The notes: generated by a model not told the origin, from the sequence alone. A stretch of 10,969 nt of DNA from an uncultured Collinsella sp. (GCA_900551305.1 URVK01000034.1:1-10969), one strand, 5' to 3'; shown: positions 1 through 6,633, counted from the stretch's first letter. Numbers and translations: made by a program.

Positions 1-436
1 CTTCCGTCGCTCCCGCGCCTGCTCCGAGAACATCGTCCCGAACACCACGGGCGCTGCCAAGGCCATCGGCCTGGTTCTCCCCGAGCTCAACGGCAAGCTC
101 ATCGGTGCCGCCCAGCGCGTCCCGACGCCGACCGGCTCGCTGACCAACCTCTACGCCGTCGTTGACAAGAAGGTCACCGTCGACGAGGTCAACGCTGCCA
201 TGAAGGCCTACGCCGAGACCATCCCCGAGACCTTCGCCTACAACGAGGACCAGATCGTCTCCCGCGACATCGTCGGCGAGACCCACGGCTCCATCTTCGA
301 CGCCACTCAGACCATGTGCTCTGACCTCGGCAACGGCCAGACCCTCGTTCAGGTCACCTCTTGGTACGACAACGAGAACTCCTACACCTCTCAGATGGTC
401 CGCACCATCAAGTACTTCGAGAAGTTCGTTGCTTAA
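1..436 (+). CDS. gap: Glyceraldehyde-3-phosphate dehydrogenase, C-terminal part (5' truncated by window edge)
   Basis: Converts glyceraldehyde-3-phosphate, NAD+ and phosphate to 1,3-bisphosphoglycerate in the cytoplasm, the substrate of the next gene, pgk. The frame is open from base 2 and ends at TAA 434-436, leaving 144 residues. They begin in the part of the catalytic domain just after the active-site cysteine (SCTTNC), which lies off the window. Visible family motifs are [21 protein letters not shown], then [11 protein letters not shown] (phosphate-binding and S-loop region), and near the end WYDNENSY followed by a final helix ending KYFEKFVA, the normal GAPDH C-terminus. Internal ATGs, for example at 200, are not starts. 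Codon use is strongly biased to C/G-ending codons, as in pgk. A strong terminator follows 39 bases after the stop, so gap can be transcribed apart from pgk. Identification is firm; only the N-terminal half is unseen. Confidence 0.96.
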   Translation, partial: FRRSRACSENIVPNTTGAAKAIGLVLPELNGKLIGAAQRVPTPTGSLTNLYAVVDKKVTVDEVNAAMKAYAETIPETFAYNEDQIVSRDIVGETHGSIFDATQTMCSDLGNGQTLVQVTSWYDNENSYTSQMVRTIKYFEKFVA

Positions 437-475
437 TTTAGCTTTTAGCGAATAGCTCGTTGAGCGTCTAAAGAA

Positions 476-520
476 GGGCGCGGCCTTATAGGGCTTACAC
501 CCTAGGGTCGCGCCCTTTTT
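476..520 (+). terminator. Intrinsic terminator after gap
   Basis: The arms at 476-488 and 503-515 pair as a 13-bp GC-rich stem with two G:T wobbles. A small GGG/CCC extension (491-493 with 500-502) lies inside the loop, and five Ts follow at 516-520. This is a textbook Rho-independent terminator. It lies between gap and pgk, so downstream expression needs read-through or a promoter in the short space 521-576. A TATAAG at 520-525 could be a -10 box, but I see no good -35 partner. Confidence 0.9.
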
Positions 521-530
521 ATAAGAAATC

Positions 531-553
531 GTCTGCCGTAATGGGAGGCAGAC
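531..553 (+). promoter_or_regulatory. Small inverted repeat in the pgk leader
   Basis: GTCTGCC at 531-537 and GGCAGAC at 547-553 are perfect 7-bp complements around a 9-base loop, 23 bases ahead of the pgk start. It could be an mRNA leader hairpin that leaves the AAAGG ribosome site (561-565) free, or an operator. No T-run follows, so it is not a terminator. Function unknown. Confidence 0.4.
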
Positions 554-576
554 ACGTACGAAAGGTAGAAGCAAAC

Positions 577-1767
577 ATGGCCTTTACCAAGAAGACCGTC
601 CGCGACATCGATGTCGACGGAAAGCGCGTTCTCGTCCGCGTTGACTTTAACGTGCCTATCAAGGATGGCGTCGTTGGCGACACCACCCGTATCAAGGCTG
701 CCCTGCCCACCATCAACTACCTCGTTGAGCACAACGCTCGCGTCATCCTCATGAGCCACCTCGGCCGCCCCGAGGGCACCGGCTTCCAGCCCGAGCTGTC
801 CCTCGAGCCCGTCGCCAAGAAGCTCGCTGAGCTCTCTGGTCTCGACGTTGCCTTTGTCGCTGACACCTACGGCGAGAAGGCTGCTGAGGCTGTCGCCGCC
901 GTCGAGCCGGGTAAGGTCCTCGTTCTCGAGAACGTCCGTTTTGACAAGCGTGAGAAGAAGAACGATCCCGAGATCGCCAAGAAGCTCGCTTCCTATGGTG
1001 ACGTCTTCGTTCTCGATGCCTTCGGCACCGCTCACCGCGCCCAGGGTTCCGTCGTGGGCCCCGCCGCTTACCTGCCTGCCGTCGCCGGCTTCTTGCTCGA
1101 GAAGGAGGTCGACACGCTGACCGGCATCTTCGCCGAGCCCGAGCGCCCCTTCGTCGCCATCGTCGGCGGTTCCAAGGTTTCCTCCAAGATCGGCGTTCTC
1201 GATCACCTCATCGACTCCGCTGACACCCTGATCATCGGTGGCGGCATGGCCTACACCTTCTTCCTGGCTCAGGGCCTGTCCGTTGGTCAGTCCCTCAAGG
1301 AAGAGGACTGGGTCGAGCGCGCCGGCGAGATGCTCAAGAAGGCCGAGGAGAAGGGTGTCAAGATCCTACTCCCCATCGACAACCGTGTTGCCGATCACTT
1401 TGGCGAGGACGCTGTCCCCGAGGTTGTTGCTTCCGACGCTATCCCCGACGATCGTGAGGGTATGGACATCGGTCCCAAGACCGAGGAGCTCTATGCCGAG
1501 GCTGTCAAGGGCGCCAAGACCGTGTTCTGGAACGGCCCCATGGGCGTCTTCGAGTTTGACAACTTTGCTCACGGCACCCAGGCTATCGCCGAGGCTCTCG
1601 CCGAGGCTGACTGCACCTCGATCATCGGCGGTGGTGACTCTGTCGCAGCTGTCAACAAGTTCAACCTGGCCGACAAGATGAGCTGGATCTCCACCGGTGG
1701 TGGCGCTTCCATGGAGCTCGTCGAGGGTAAGGCCCTGCCCGGAGTGGAGGCGCTTCTCGATGCCTAA
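577..1767 (+). CDS. pgk: Phosphoglycerate kinase
   Basis: Transfers the acyl phosphate of 1,3-bisphosphoglycerate to ADP, giving 3-phosphoglycerate and ATP; cytoplasmic, monomeric family. The protein has 396 residues, the usual bacterial length. The N-domain shows RVDFNVP (21-27), SHLGRP (60-65) and LENVRF (117-122), which bind the phosphoglycerate. The hinge and C-domain show VGGSKVSSKIGVL (196-208), FWNGPMGVFE and GGGDSVAA (351-358), with the nucleotide-binding STGGGASMELVEGKALPG near the end. The start at 577 is chosen because MAFTKKTVRDIDVDGKRVLVRVDF matches the family N-terminus and AAAGG lies 11 bases upstream. An in-frame ATG at 541 would add 12 residues, lies in the leader inverted repeat and has no ribosome site. 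The last 8 bases overlap tpiA, which implies translational coupling. Nothing is missing or broken. Confidence 0.98.
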   Translation: MAFTKKTVRDIDVDGKRVLVRVDFNVPIKDGVVGDTTRIKAALPTINYLVEHNARVILMSHLGRPEGTGFQPELSLEPVAKKLAELSGLDVAFVADTYGEKAAEAVAAVEPGKVLVLENVRFDKREKKNDPEIAKKLASYGDVFVLDAFGTAHRAQGSVVGPAAYLPAVAGFLLEKEVDTLTGIFAEPERPFVAIVGGSKVSSKIGVLDHLIDSADTLIIGGGMAYTFFLAQGLSVGQSLKEEDWVERAGEMLKKAEEKGVKILLPIDNRVADHFGEDAVPEVVASDAIPDDREGMDIGPKTEELYAEAVKGAKTVFWNGPMGVFEFDNFAHGTQAIAEALAEADCTSIIGGGDSVAAVNKFNLADKMSWISTGGGASMELVEGKALPGVEALLDA

Positions 1768-2527
1768 TCGCACCCTTCTTATCGCTGGTAACTGGAAGAT
1801 GAACAACGACGTCGCCGAGGCCGCCAAGCTCGCCGACGAGCTGGCTCAGGCTCTGCCCGAGGTTCCGGCTGGCGTCGAGGTGCTCGTCTGCCCTCCGACC
1901 ATCGACATCACCACGGTTCATGACCGCATTCAGGCTGCCCCCATCGCCCTCGGTGCACAGAACGTGTACTGGGAGGCCAAGGGTGCCTTCACGGGTGAGT
2001 CCTCTTGCGACATGCTCAAGTCCGCTGGCTGCACCTACTGCATCATCGGTCACTCCGAGCGTCGCGACTACTTCCACGAGACCGACGAGGACCAGAACAA
2101 GAAGGCCAAGGCTCTCGTTGCCGCCGGCCTTGTTCCCGTCTTCTGCTGCGGCGAGTCCCTTGAGGTCCGCGAGGCCGGCACCTATGTCGAGCACGTCGTG
2201 AACCAGGTCAAGGCTGGCCTTGCTGGTCTTGAGATCACCTGCCCCAAGCAGGTCGTCGTCGCCTATGAGCCCATCTGGGCCATCGGCACCGGCAAGACCG
2301 CTACCGCCGAGGATGCTCAGGAGGTCTGCAGCGCTATCCGTGAGACCCTCAAGGAGATGTTCGGCGAGGAGCTCGCCAACGGCATCCGCGTTCTCTACGG
2401 TGGTTCCGCCAAGCCCGGTAACATCGCCGAGCTCGTCGCCAAGCCCGACGTTGACGGCGCCCTCGTGGGCGGCGCTTCGCTCAAGGCTGCCGACTTCGCC
2501 TCTATGGTCGTCAAGGCAGGCGAGTAG
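1760..2527 (+). CDS. tpiA: Triosephosphate isomerase
   Basis: Interconverts dihydroxyacetone phosphate and glyceraldehyde-3-phosphate, feeding the second triose into the gap/pgk steps. The protein is a 255-residue TIM barrel, the normal size. Active-site residues are all present: N11 and K13 in AGNWKMN (9-15), H98 in GHSERR (97-102) and E170 in AYEPIWAIGTGKTA, whose tail is the mobile phosphate-gripping loop 6. YGGSAKPGN (213-221) and GALVGGASLKA (233-243) form the phosphate-binding end. The start at 1760 lies inside the pgk end (overlap 1760-1767), with GGAGG at 1746-1750 as ribosome site, 9 bases away, inside pgk coding sequence. An open extension upstream in this frame is only pgk shadow. 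It ends with TAG five bases before gpmI. Eight cysteines are scattered through the chain, none catalytic. Confidence 0.98.
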   Translation: MPNRTLLIAGNWKMNNDVAEAAKLADELAQALPEVPAGVEVLVCPPTIDITTVHDRIQAAPIALGAQNVYWEAKGAFTGESSCDMLKSAGCTYCIIGHSERRDYFHETDEDQNKKAKALVAAGLVPVFCCGESLEVREAGTYVEHVVNQVKAGLAGLEITCPKQVVVAYEPIWAIGTGKTATAEDAQEVCSAIRETLKEMFGEELANGIRVLYGGSAKPGNIAELVAKPDVDGALVGGASLKAADFASMVVKAGE

Positions 2528-2532
2528 GACAT

Positions 2533-4086
2533 ATGGCACAACGTCATCTTCCTGCACTCCTGATTATCATGGACGGCTGCGGCCTGGCTCCGGCTGATGG
2601 CGAGAACGCCGTCGCCGCTGCCAAGACGCCCTTCCTTGATGGCCTGTACGAGAAGTATCCTCACACCACGCTCGGTGCTTCGGGCGAGGACGTGGGCCTT
2701 CCCGACGGCCAGATGGGCAACTCCGAGGTGGGTCACCTCAACATCGGTGCCGGTCGCATCGTGTTCCAGGAGCTTTCGCGCATCAACAATGCCATCAAGG
2801 ACGGCTCCATCGCCAAGAACGAGGTTTTCGTCAAGGCCATGGACGATGTCAAGGCTGACGGCAAGACTCTCCACCTCATGGGCCTTATGAGCCCTGGCGG
2901 CGTTCACTCCCACATGAACCACGTCGAGGCTCTGGTCAAGATGGCTGCCGAGCACGGTGTCAAGACCGTTCGCGTCCACGCCTTCATGGATGGCCGCGAC
3001 GTTGACCCGCAGTCCGGTGCCGGCTACATGAGTGAGTTCTGCGCCTTCCTGGCTAAGATCTCCGAGGAGACCGGTTGCGACGCTCGCGTTGCCACCGTCT
3101 CGGGCCGTTATTGGGCCATGGACCGCGATAATCGTTGGGAGCGCATCCAGCGCGCCTACGACGTCATGGTCAACGCGTCCGATGCTGATACCGACCCCGT
3201 TGCCGGTATCAAGGCCTACTACGAGAAGGACCCGCGCGGCGACGAGTTCGTCGAGCCCTTCGCTGCCCACAACGAGGGCATTCACGAGGGCGACGCGGCC
3301 ATCTTCTTCAACTTCCGTCCCGACCGCGCTCGTCAGATGACCCGCGTGTTCACGGACAAGGAGTTCGACGGCTTTGAGCGCGAGCAGATCAAGCTTTCGC
3401 ACTTTGTGACGATGACCGAGTACGATCCGACGTTTGACGTCGAGGTCGCCTTCCCCAAGACGTTCCCCGAGAACGTCCTGGCAGACGTTATCGCCGCCAA
3501 CGGCCTGAAGCAGCTGCACACCGCCGAGACCGAGAAGTACGCCCACGTGACGTTCTTCCTCAACGGCGGCATCGAGGAGCCCAAGGAGGGCGAGGAGCGC
3601 GTGCTCGTCGCTTCCCCCAAGGTCGCTACCTACGATCTGCAGCCCGAGATGAGCGCTCCCGAGGTTACCGAGAAGCTTGTCGCCGCCATCAACGAGGATC
3701 GCGCTGATTTCTACATCGTGAACTTCGCGAACTGCGACATGGTTGGTCACACCGGTGTCTTCGACGCCGCCGTTAAGGCCGTCGAGGCCGTTGACGATGC
3801 CCTGTCCAAGGTTGTCCCGGCGATTCTCGCCAAGGGCGGCTTTGCGCTGATCACCGCCGACCACGGCAACGCCGATCACATGTTTGACGTTGCTTCCGAC
3901 GGTTCCAAGCATCCGTTTACGGCTCACACCACCAACCGCGTTCCGTTCATCATCGTTGATGAGAAGGCCAAGCTCACCGGTATCGAGGACGGCCGTCTTT
4001 CCGATATCGCTCCGACCATGCTCACCATGGCTGGTATTGAGCCTTCCGCCGAGATGACGGGCCGCGTGCTCGCCACCGAGGCCTAA
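2533..4086 (+). CDS. gpmI: 2,3-bisphosphoglycerate-independent phosphoglycerate mutase
   Basis: Isomerises 3-phosphoglycerate to 2-phosphoglycerate by a phosphoserine intermediate with two Mn2+ ions, taking the product of pgk. The protein has 517 residues, typical of the family (alkaline phosphatase superfamily). The metal ligand D14 sits in IMDGCG (usually IMDGFG or IMDGWG, here Cys at 16). The catalytic serine is S64 in MGNSEVGHLNIGAGR. The phosphotransferase insertion follows with GLMSPGGVHSH, HAFMDGRDVDP, VSGRYWAMDRD and FNFRPDRARQ. The second half of the phosphatase domain shows HVTFFLNGG, NFANCDMVGHTG and ITADHGNADHM, which supply the remaining metal ligands. The start at 2533 follows tpiA by five bases; the ribosome site (TAGGA, 2525-2529) overlaps the tpiA stop. 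Tandem in-frame stops TAA TAG end it. No 2,3-BPG-dependent mutase is seen here. Enolase and pyruvate kinase are not in the window. Confidence 0.98.
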   Translation: MAQRHLPALLIIMDGCGLAPADGENAVAAAKTPFLDGLYEKYPHTTLGASGEDVGLPDGQMGNSEVGHLNIGAGRIVFQELSRINNAIKDGSIAKNEVFVKAMDDVKADGKTLHLMGLMSPGGVHSHMNHVEALVKMAAEHGVKTVRVHAFMDGRDVDPQSGAGYMSEFCAFLAKISEETGCDARVATVSGRYWAMDRDNRWERIQRAYDVMVNASDADTDPVAGIKAYYEKDPRGDEFVEPFAAHNEGIHEGDAAIFFNFRPDRARQMTRVFTDKEFDGFEREQIKLSHFVTMTEYDPTFDVEVAFPKTFPENVLADVIAANGLKQLHTAETEKYAHVTFFLNGGIEEPKEGEERVLVASPKVATYDLQPEMSAPEVTEKLVAAINEDRADFYIVNFANCDMVGHTGVFDAAVKAVEAVDDALSKVVPAILAKGGFALITADHGNADHMFDVASDGSKHPFTAHTTNRVPFIIVDEKAKLTGIEDGRLSDIAPTMLTMAGIEPSAEMTGRVLATEA

Positions 4087-4109
4087 TAGAAAACAAATAC
4101 CGTTTTCTA
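4087..4109 (+). repeat. 8-bp inverted repeat directly after the gpmI stop
   Basis: TAGAAAAC at 4087-4094 and GTTTTCTA at 4102-4109 are perfect complements around a 7-base loop. The repeat starts at the base following the gpmI TAA and ends 4 bases before the terminator stem. An A/T-rich hairpin stacked on a terminator could help stabilise the 3' end or release the transcript. Its role is not shown by sequence. Confidence 0.5.
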
Positions 4110-4113
4110 GTAA

Positions 4114-4146
4114 GGGGGTTGTCCACAACCGGACAACCCCCTTTTT
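4114..4146 (+). terminator. Intrinsic terminator ending the pgk-tpiA-gpmI operon
   Basis: GGGGGTTGTCC (4114-4124) and GGACAACCCCC (4131-4141) form a perfect 11-bp stem with a 6-base loop, followed by TTTTT (4142-4146). This is a clear Rho-independent terminator, so secG needs its own promoter. Confidence 0.96.
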
Positions 4147-4205
4147 GGTATTTCTGCCATTTCCACCCCGTCCTTGAGTGGCAGGTAGGGGAGAGCGGGG
4201 GATTG

Positions 4206-4214
4206 TGGTACAGT
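4206..4214 (+). promoter_or_regulatory. Probable extended -10 promoter element of secG
   Basis: TGG followed by TACAGT (4209-4214) fits an extended -10 (TGn plus TAnnnT) about 37 bases ahead of the secG start, after the upstream terminator. The nearest TTGA-type -35 (TTGAGT, 4174-4179) is 29 bases away, too far to pair. The call therefore rests on the -10 and on the need for a promoter after 4146. Moderate to low certainty. Confidence 0.4.
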
Positions 4215-4250
4215 ACTGGAGTTTAAACTGTTCTATTAAGGAGCTTATCT

Positions 4251-4505
4251 ATGGGTCCGTTCCAGATTTTTCTGTTTGTCGTTTGGGCTGTCTCTGCCGT
4301 GGCGCTGACGATTCTCGTCCTGATGCATTCCGGTAAGGGCACCGGCGTTTCGGATATGATTGCCAGCTCGCTGTATAACTCCAGCTCTGCCACGGGCGTC
4401 ATGGAGCAGAACCTCGATCGCCTGACGGTAATTATGGCCGTCGTTTTTGCCGTGTGCGTCGTCCTGTGCATGTTCTTCTTCCCGCAGGGCATCGTCGGCT
4501 TCTAA
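4251..4505 (+). CDS. secG: Preprotein translocase subunit SecG
   Basis: Small membrane subunit of the SecYEG channel that assists SecA-driven export. The protein has 84 residues, the normal size, with two hydrophobic helices at about residues 5-25 and 58-79. They are joined by a cytoplasmic loop containing HSGKGTGVSDMIASS, the Gram-positive SecG signature. A strong ribosome site, AAGGAG (4238-4243), lies 7 bases before the ATG. The terminators on both sides (4114-4146 and 4529-4559) indicate a single-gene transcript. The position directly after gap-pgk-tpiA is an established actinobacterial arrangement (mycobacteria and streptomycetes carry gap-pgk-tpi-secG); here gpmI is inserted before it. 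It probably serves export of lipoproteins and membrane proteins generally, with no specific tie to the peptide transporter downstream. Confidence 0.93.
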   Translation: MGPFQIFLFVVWAVSAVALTILVLMHSGKGTGVSDMIASSLYNSSSATGVMEQNLDRLTVIMAVVFAVCVVLCMFFFPQGIVGF

Positions 4506-4528
4506 GCACGAGCCGCATAAAATAATTG

Positions 4529-4559
4529 AAAAGGGTTCCGCAAGTGCGGGACCCTTTTT
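4529..4559 (+). terminator. Intrinsic terminator after secG
   Basis: GGGTTCCGC (4533-4541) and GCGGGACCC (4546-4554) make a 9-bp stem with one G:T wobble and an AAGT loop. It has As upstream (4529-4532) and TTTTT at 4555-4559. It cleanly separates secG from the opp operon. Confidence 0.93.
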
Positions 4560-4561
4560 GT

Positions 4562-4575
4562 TTACAAATTTGTAA
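4562..4575. promoter_or_regulatory. 14-bp perfect palindrome, candidate operator upstream of oppA
   Basis: TTACAAATTTGTAA reads the same on both strands. It lies two bases after the secG terminator T-run and about 45 bases upstream of the TTGACC repeats that may hold the oppA -35. The symmetry and A/T content suit a site for a dimeric helix-turn-helix regulator. I cannot name the regulator. It could also be chance. Confidence 0.4.
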
Positions 4576-4620
4576 CAGAGTCAAAATATCCCCACATACT
4601 TCGCCCAACTAAAGAAATTC

Positions 4621-4661
4621 TTGACCGTTGACCGGAATTAGCCCCAAATCGTGCATAAAAT
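4621..4661 (+). promoter_or_regulatory. Candidate oppA promoter region with tandem TTGACCG repeat
   Basis: Two adjacent copies of TTGACCG (4621-4627 and 4628-4634) resemble -35 boxes. TAAAAT at 4656-4661, with TG four bases before it, resembles a -10. The spacing from the second TTGACC is 22 bases, too long for a standard promoter, so either the -10 is used with weak -35 contact or an activator binds the tandem repeat. The predicted leader to the oppA start would be about 135 bases. The rest of the gene-free stretch 4506-4800 shows only short weak stems and no recognisable riboswitch. Confidence 0.3.
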
Positions 4662-4800
4662 GCGCTACTGTATTGCGAAACGTTGGTCCGTTGTGCATAA
4701 CCAGCCATAGCGACGGGCGACGTTTTTATGGTTCGGATCGGATTGTCTCGACATGTGTCCGACTGAACATTTCTTTGTCCTATCTCATAAGGAGGATGGC

Positions 4801-6477
4801 ATGGCTGATTCTATGTTCCACCAGCCCGTTATGGGTCGTCGCGCCTTCGTTGGCGGTACCCTTGCTGCGAGCTCCATGGCTTTTCTTGCCGCATGCGGCA
4901 AGAAGGGCGGCGACGCTTCCGGTTCTGAGTCCGGTTCGACGCTGAACTTCTACATCAACAACCCGGTCTGCATCGACCCCTACAACGTCCAGGAGGACCA
5001 GGGCACTCAGGTCGAGTACCAGCTCTTTGACGCTCTGACCTCTTACGACGCCGAGAAGGGCGAGATCGTTCCGCTGGCTTGCGAGTCCTTTGAGTCCAAT
5101 GACGACGCCACCGAGTTCACCTTCAAGATTAAGAAGGCCAAGTTCCACAACGGTGACGACGTTACCTCCAAGTCCTTCAAGCTCGGTTGGGAGCGTCTGG
5201 TCAACACCAAGTCGGCCATCGCTACCGAGTACGGCCCTTCCGAGGTCTCCTATCACCTTTCCATGGTCGAGGGTTATGACGACCTGCTTGCCGGTAACGC
5301 TGCCGAGCTCAGCGGTGTTACGTGCCCCGACGATGAGACCCTCGTCGTCAAGCTGTCTTCCGCTTACGCCGACTTCCCCTTCGTCGCCTCTCATCCGGCT
5401 CTGGCCCCGGTTCCCGAGTGCGCCGAGTCCGATGTCAAGAGCTTCTATCTTGCCCCGGTCGGTAACGGCCCGTTCATGATGGACGGCAAGTGGGAGGATG
5501 GCCAGGAGATCAACGTCAAGAAGTTCGACGATTACTATGGCGACAAGGCCAAGATCGATGGCATCCACTTCCAGGTCATCAAGGACATGGAGACCGCTTA
5601 CAAGGAGTTCCAGGCCGGTAACCTCGATGTCTGCGACGTTCCCGTCGCTCAGATCGATGCCGCCAAGAAGGATCGCGGCGTGTCCAAGGACGGCTACACC
5701 ATGGGTGACGGCGAGCGCATGCTGCTCGGCGCCGAGCCTTCCACGTACTATCTGACCTGCAACACCACGGCCGAGCCGTTCAACAACGCCGACCTGCGCA
5801 GGGGTATCTCCCTGGCCATTAACCGTGAGGCCATCTGCAAGACCATCTTCAAGGGTACCCGTACCCCCGCCGACGGCATTGTTCCTCCGGGCATCGATGG
5901 CTACAAGGAGGGCGCATGGGAGTTCTGCGCCTACGATGTCGACAAGGCTAACGAGTACCTCGACAAGGTTGCTCCCGCTGGCGCTAACGGCGATCGTGGC
6001 ATTAGCGTGACCCTGTCCTACAACCAGGACGGCGGTCACAAGGAGATCATGGAGTCCATCATCGGTGACCTCGCCAAGGTTGGCGTTACCGCTGTCTCCG
6101 ATACCCCTGAGTGGTCTGCCCTGCTCGAGCAGTATCAGAACTTTAACTATCAGTTCGGTCGTCTGGGTTGGATTGCCGACTACCCGATCATGGACAACTT
6201 CCTGTATCCGCTGTTCCACTCCGACTCCCTCGGTGGCGACAACCGCTCCGGTTACAACAACCCCGAGTTCGACGCCAAGGTCGACGAGGCTCGTACTATT
6301 GTTGACGACGAGGAGCGCGTCGCTAAGATGCAGGAGGCCGACGCAATGGTCGCTGCCGACTGCCCGGTCATCCCGATTATGTTCTACACGCACACCATCG
6401 CCGGCTCCGATCGCATTAAGCACCTCTATGTCGATCCGCAGAAGCACGCCGATCTGGGTACCGCTGAGCTCGCCTAA
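4801..6477 (+). CDS. oppA: ABC transporter substrate-binding lipoprotein, OppA/DppA family
   Basis: Captures peptides outside the membrane and delivers them to the OppBC channel. The protein has 558 residues, usual for this family (SBP_bac_5). The N-terminus has twin arginines in GRRAFVGG (12-19), a hydrophobic stretch, and lipobox LAAC with C32 as the lipidated residue. A short Gly/Ser/Lys linker follows. Family motifs are FHNGDDVTSKSF (about 115-126), NGPFMM, then FDDYYGDKAKIDGIHF and NADLRRGISLAINRE, and late LGWIADYPIMDNF. Nine further cysteines lie in the mature part, many for an exported protein. The start at 4801 is chosen from TAAGGAGG (4788-4795) five bases upstream. An in-frame ATG at 4753 and an out-of-frame ATG at 4796 lack this. 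Two hairpins between it and oppB suggest higher output than the permease genes. The ligand could be oligopeptides, dipeptides or another solute of the family; peptides are the default. Confidence 0.92.
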   Translation: MADSMFHQPVMGRRAFVGGTLAASSMAFLAACGKKGGDASGSESGSTLNFYINNPVCIDPYNVQEDQGTQVEYQLFDALTSYDAEKGEIVPLACESFESNDDATEFTFKIKKAKFHNGDDVTSKSFKLGWERLVNTKSAIATEYGPSEVSYHLSMVEGYDDLLAGNAAELSGVTCPDDETLVVKLSSAYADFPFVASHPALAPVPECAESDVKSFYLAPVGNGPFMMDGKWEDGQEINVKKFDDYYGDKAKIDGIHFQVIKDMETAYKEFQAGNLDVCDVPVAQIDAAKKDRGVSKDGYTMGDGERMLLGAEPSTYYLTCNTTAEPFNNADLRRGISLAINREAICKTIFKGTRTPADGIVPPGIDGYKEGAWEFCAYDVDKANEYLDKVAPAGANGDRGISVTLSYNQDGGHKEIMESIIGDLAKVGVTAVSDTPEWSALLEQYQNFNYQFGRLGWIADYPIMDNFLYPLFHSDSLGGDNRSGYNNPEFDAKVDEARTIVDDEERVAKMQEADAMVAADCPVIPIMFYTHTIAGSDRIKHLYVDPQKHADLGTAELA

Positions 6478-6488
6478 GAGTTTGCAGC

Positions 6489-6527
6489 TTCCGTGAGGGT
6501 CAAGTATTTACGTAGACCTCATGGGAA
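6489..6527 (+). other. Imperfect hairpin downstream of oppA
   Basis: TTCC (6489-6492) pairs with GGAA (6524-6527). TGAGG (6494-6498) pairs with CCTCA (6517-6521), and TC with GA inside, leaving a short internal loop and a roughly 13-base apical loop. No T-run follows, so it is more likely a 3'-end stabilising structure of the oppA message than a terminator. Moderate to low certainty. Confidence 0.35.
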
Positions 6528-6573
6528 ACATACAGTTCTCCCTAACCTGGGGTAAACTGGCTGATGGTAATTT

Positions 6574-6603
6574 TGGGATGCCGGTCTGGCGATCGGCATC
6601 CCA
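6574..6603 (+). promoter_or_regulatory. 10-bp hairpin in the oppA-oppB gap, possible attenuator
   Basis: TGGGATGCCG (6574-6583) and CGGCATCCCA (6594-6603) are perfect complements around a 10-base loop. Only TTT follows (6604-6606), a weak tail. It may be a leaky terminator that lets a fraction of transcripts continue into oppB, or a block to 3' decay that raises oppA mRNA. Such elements behind binding-protein genes are well known in ABC operons. A TAAACT at 6553-6558 could be a -10 for a second promoter, but no -35 is evident. Confidence 0.6.
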
Positions 6604-6633
6604 TTTAGGTTAATCCCTAGATAGGGGAGTGGT

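Noticed and set aside
502..1206. Long open frames on the minus strand opposite pgk, and likewise opposite gpmI, oppA and oppD
   Set aside because: They mirror the codon bias of the real + strand genes, are low-complexity (rich in Leu, Gly, Asp, Val), resemble no family and lack ribosome sites.
4651..4700. Direct repeat GTGCATAA at 4651-4658 and 4693-4700, 42 bases apart
   Set aside because: An 8-base repeat is expected by chance in a region this size; kept only as a weak note.
4753..4800. In-frame upstream start for oppA
   Set aside because: No ribosome site precedes it, and the added residues separate a normal signal peptide from its start; TAAGGAGG before 4801 decides.
4628..4945. Open frame of about 105 codons in the intergenic region running into oppA
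   Set aside because: It overlaps the oppA start in another frame, lacks a ribosome site, and its residues past 4800 are an oppA shadow.
6531..6558. Possible oppB promoter (TACAGT or TAAACT as -10)
   Set aside because: No -35 box at a usable distance and no extended -10; too weak to list as a feature.
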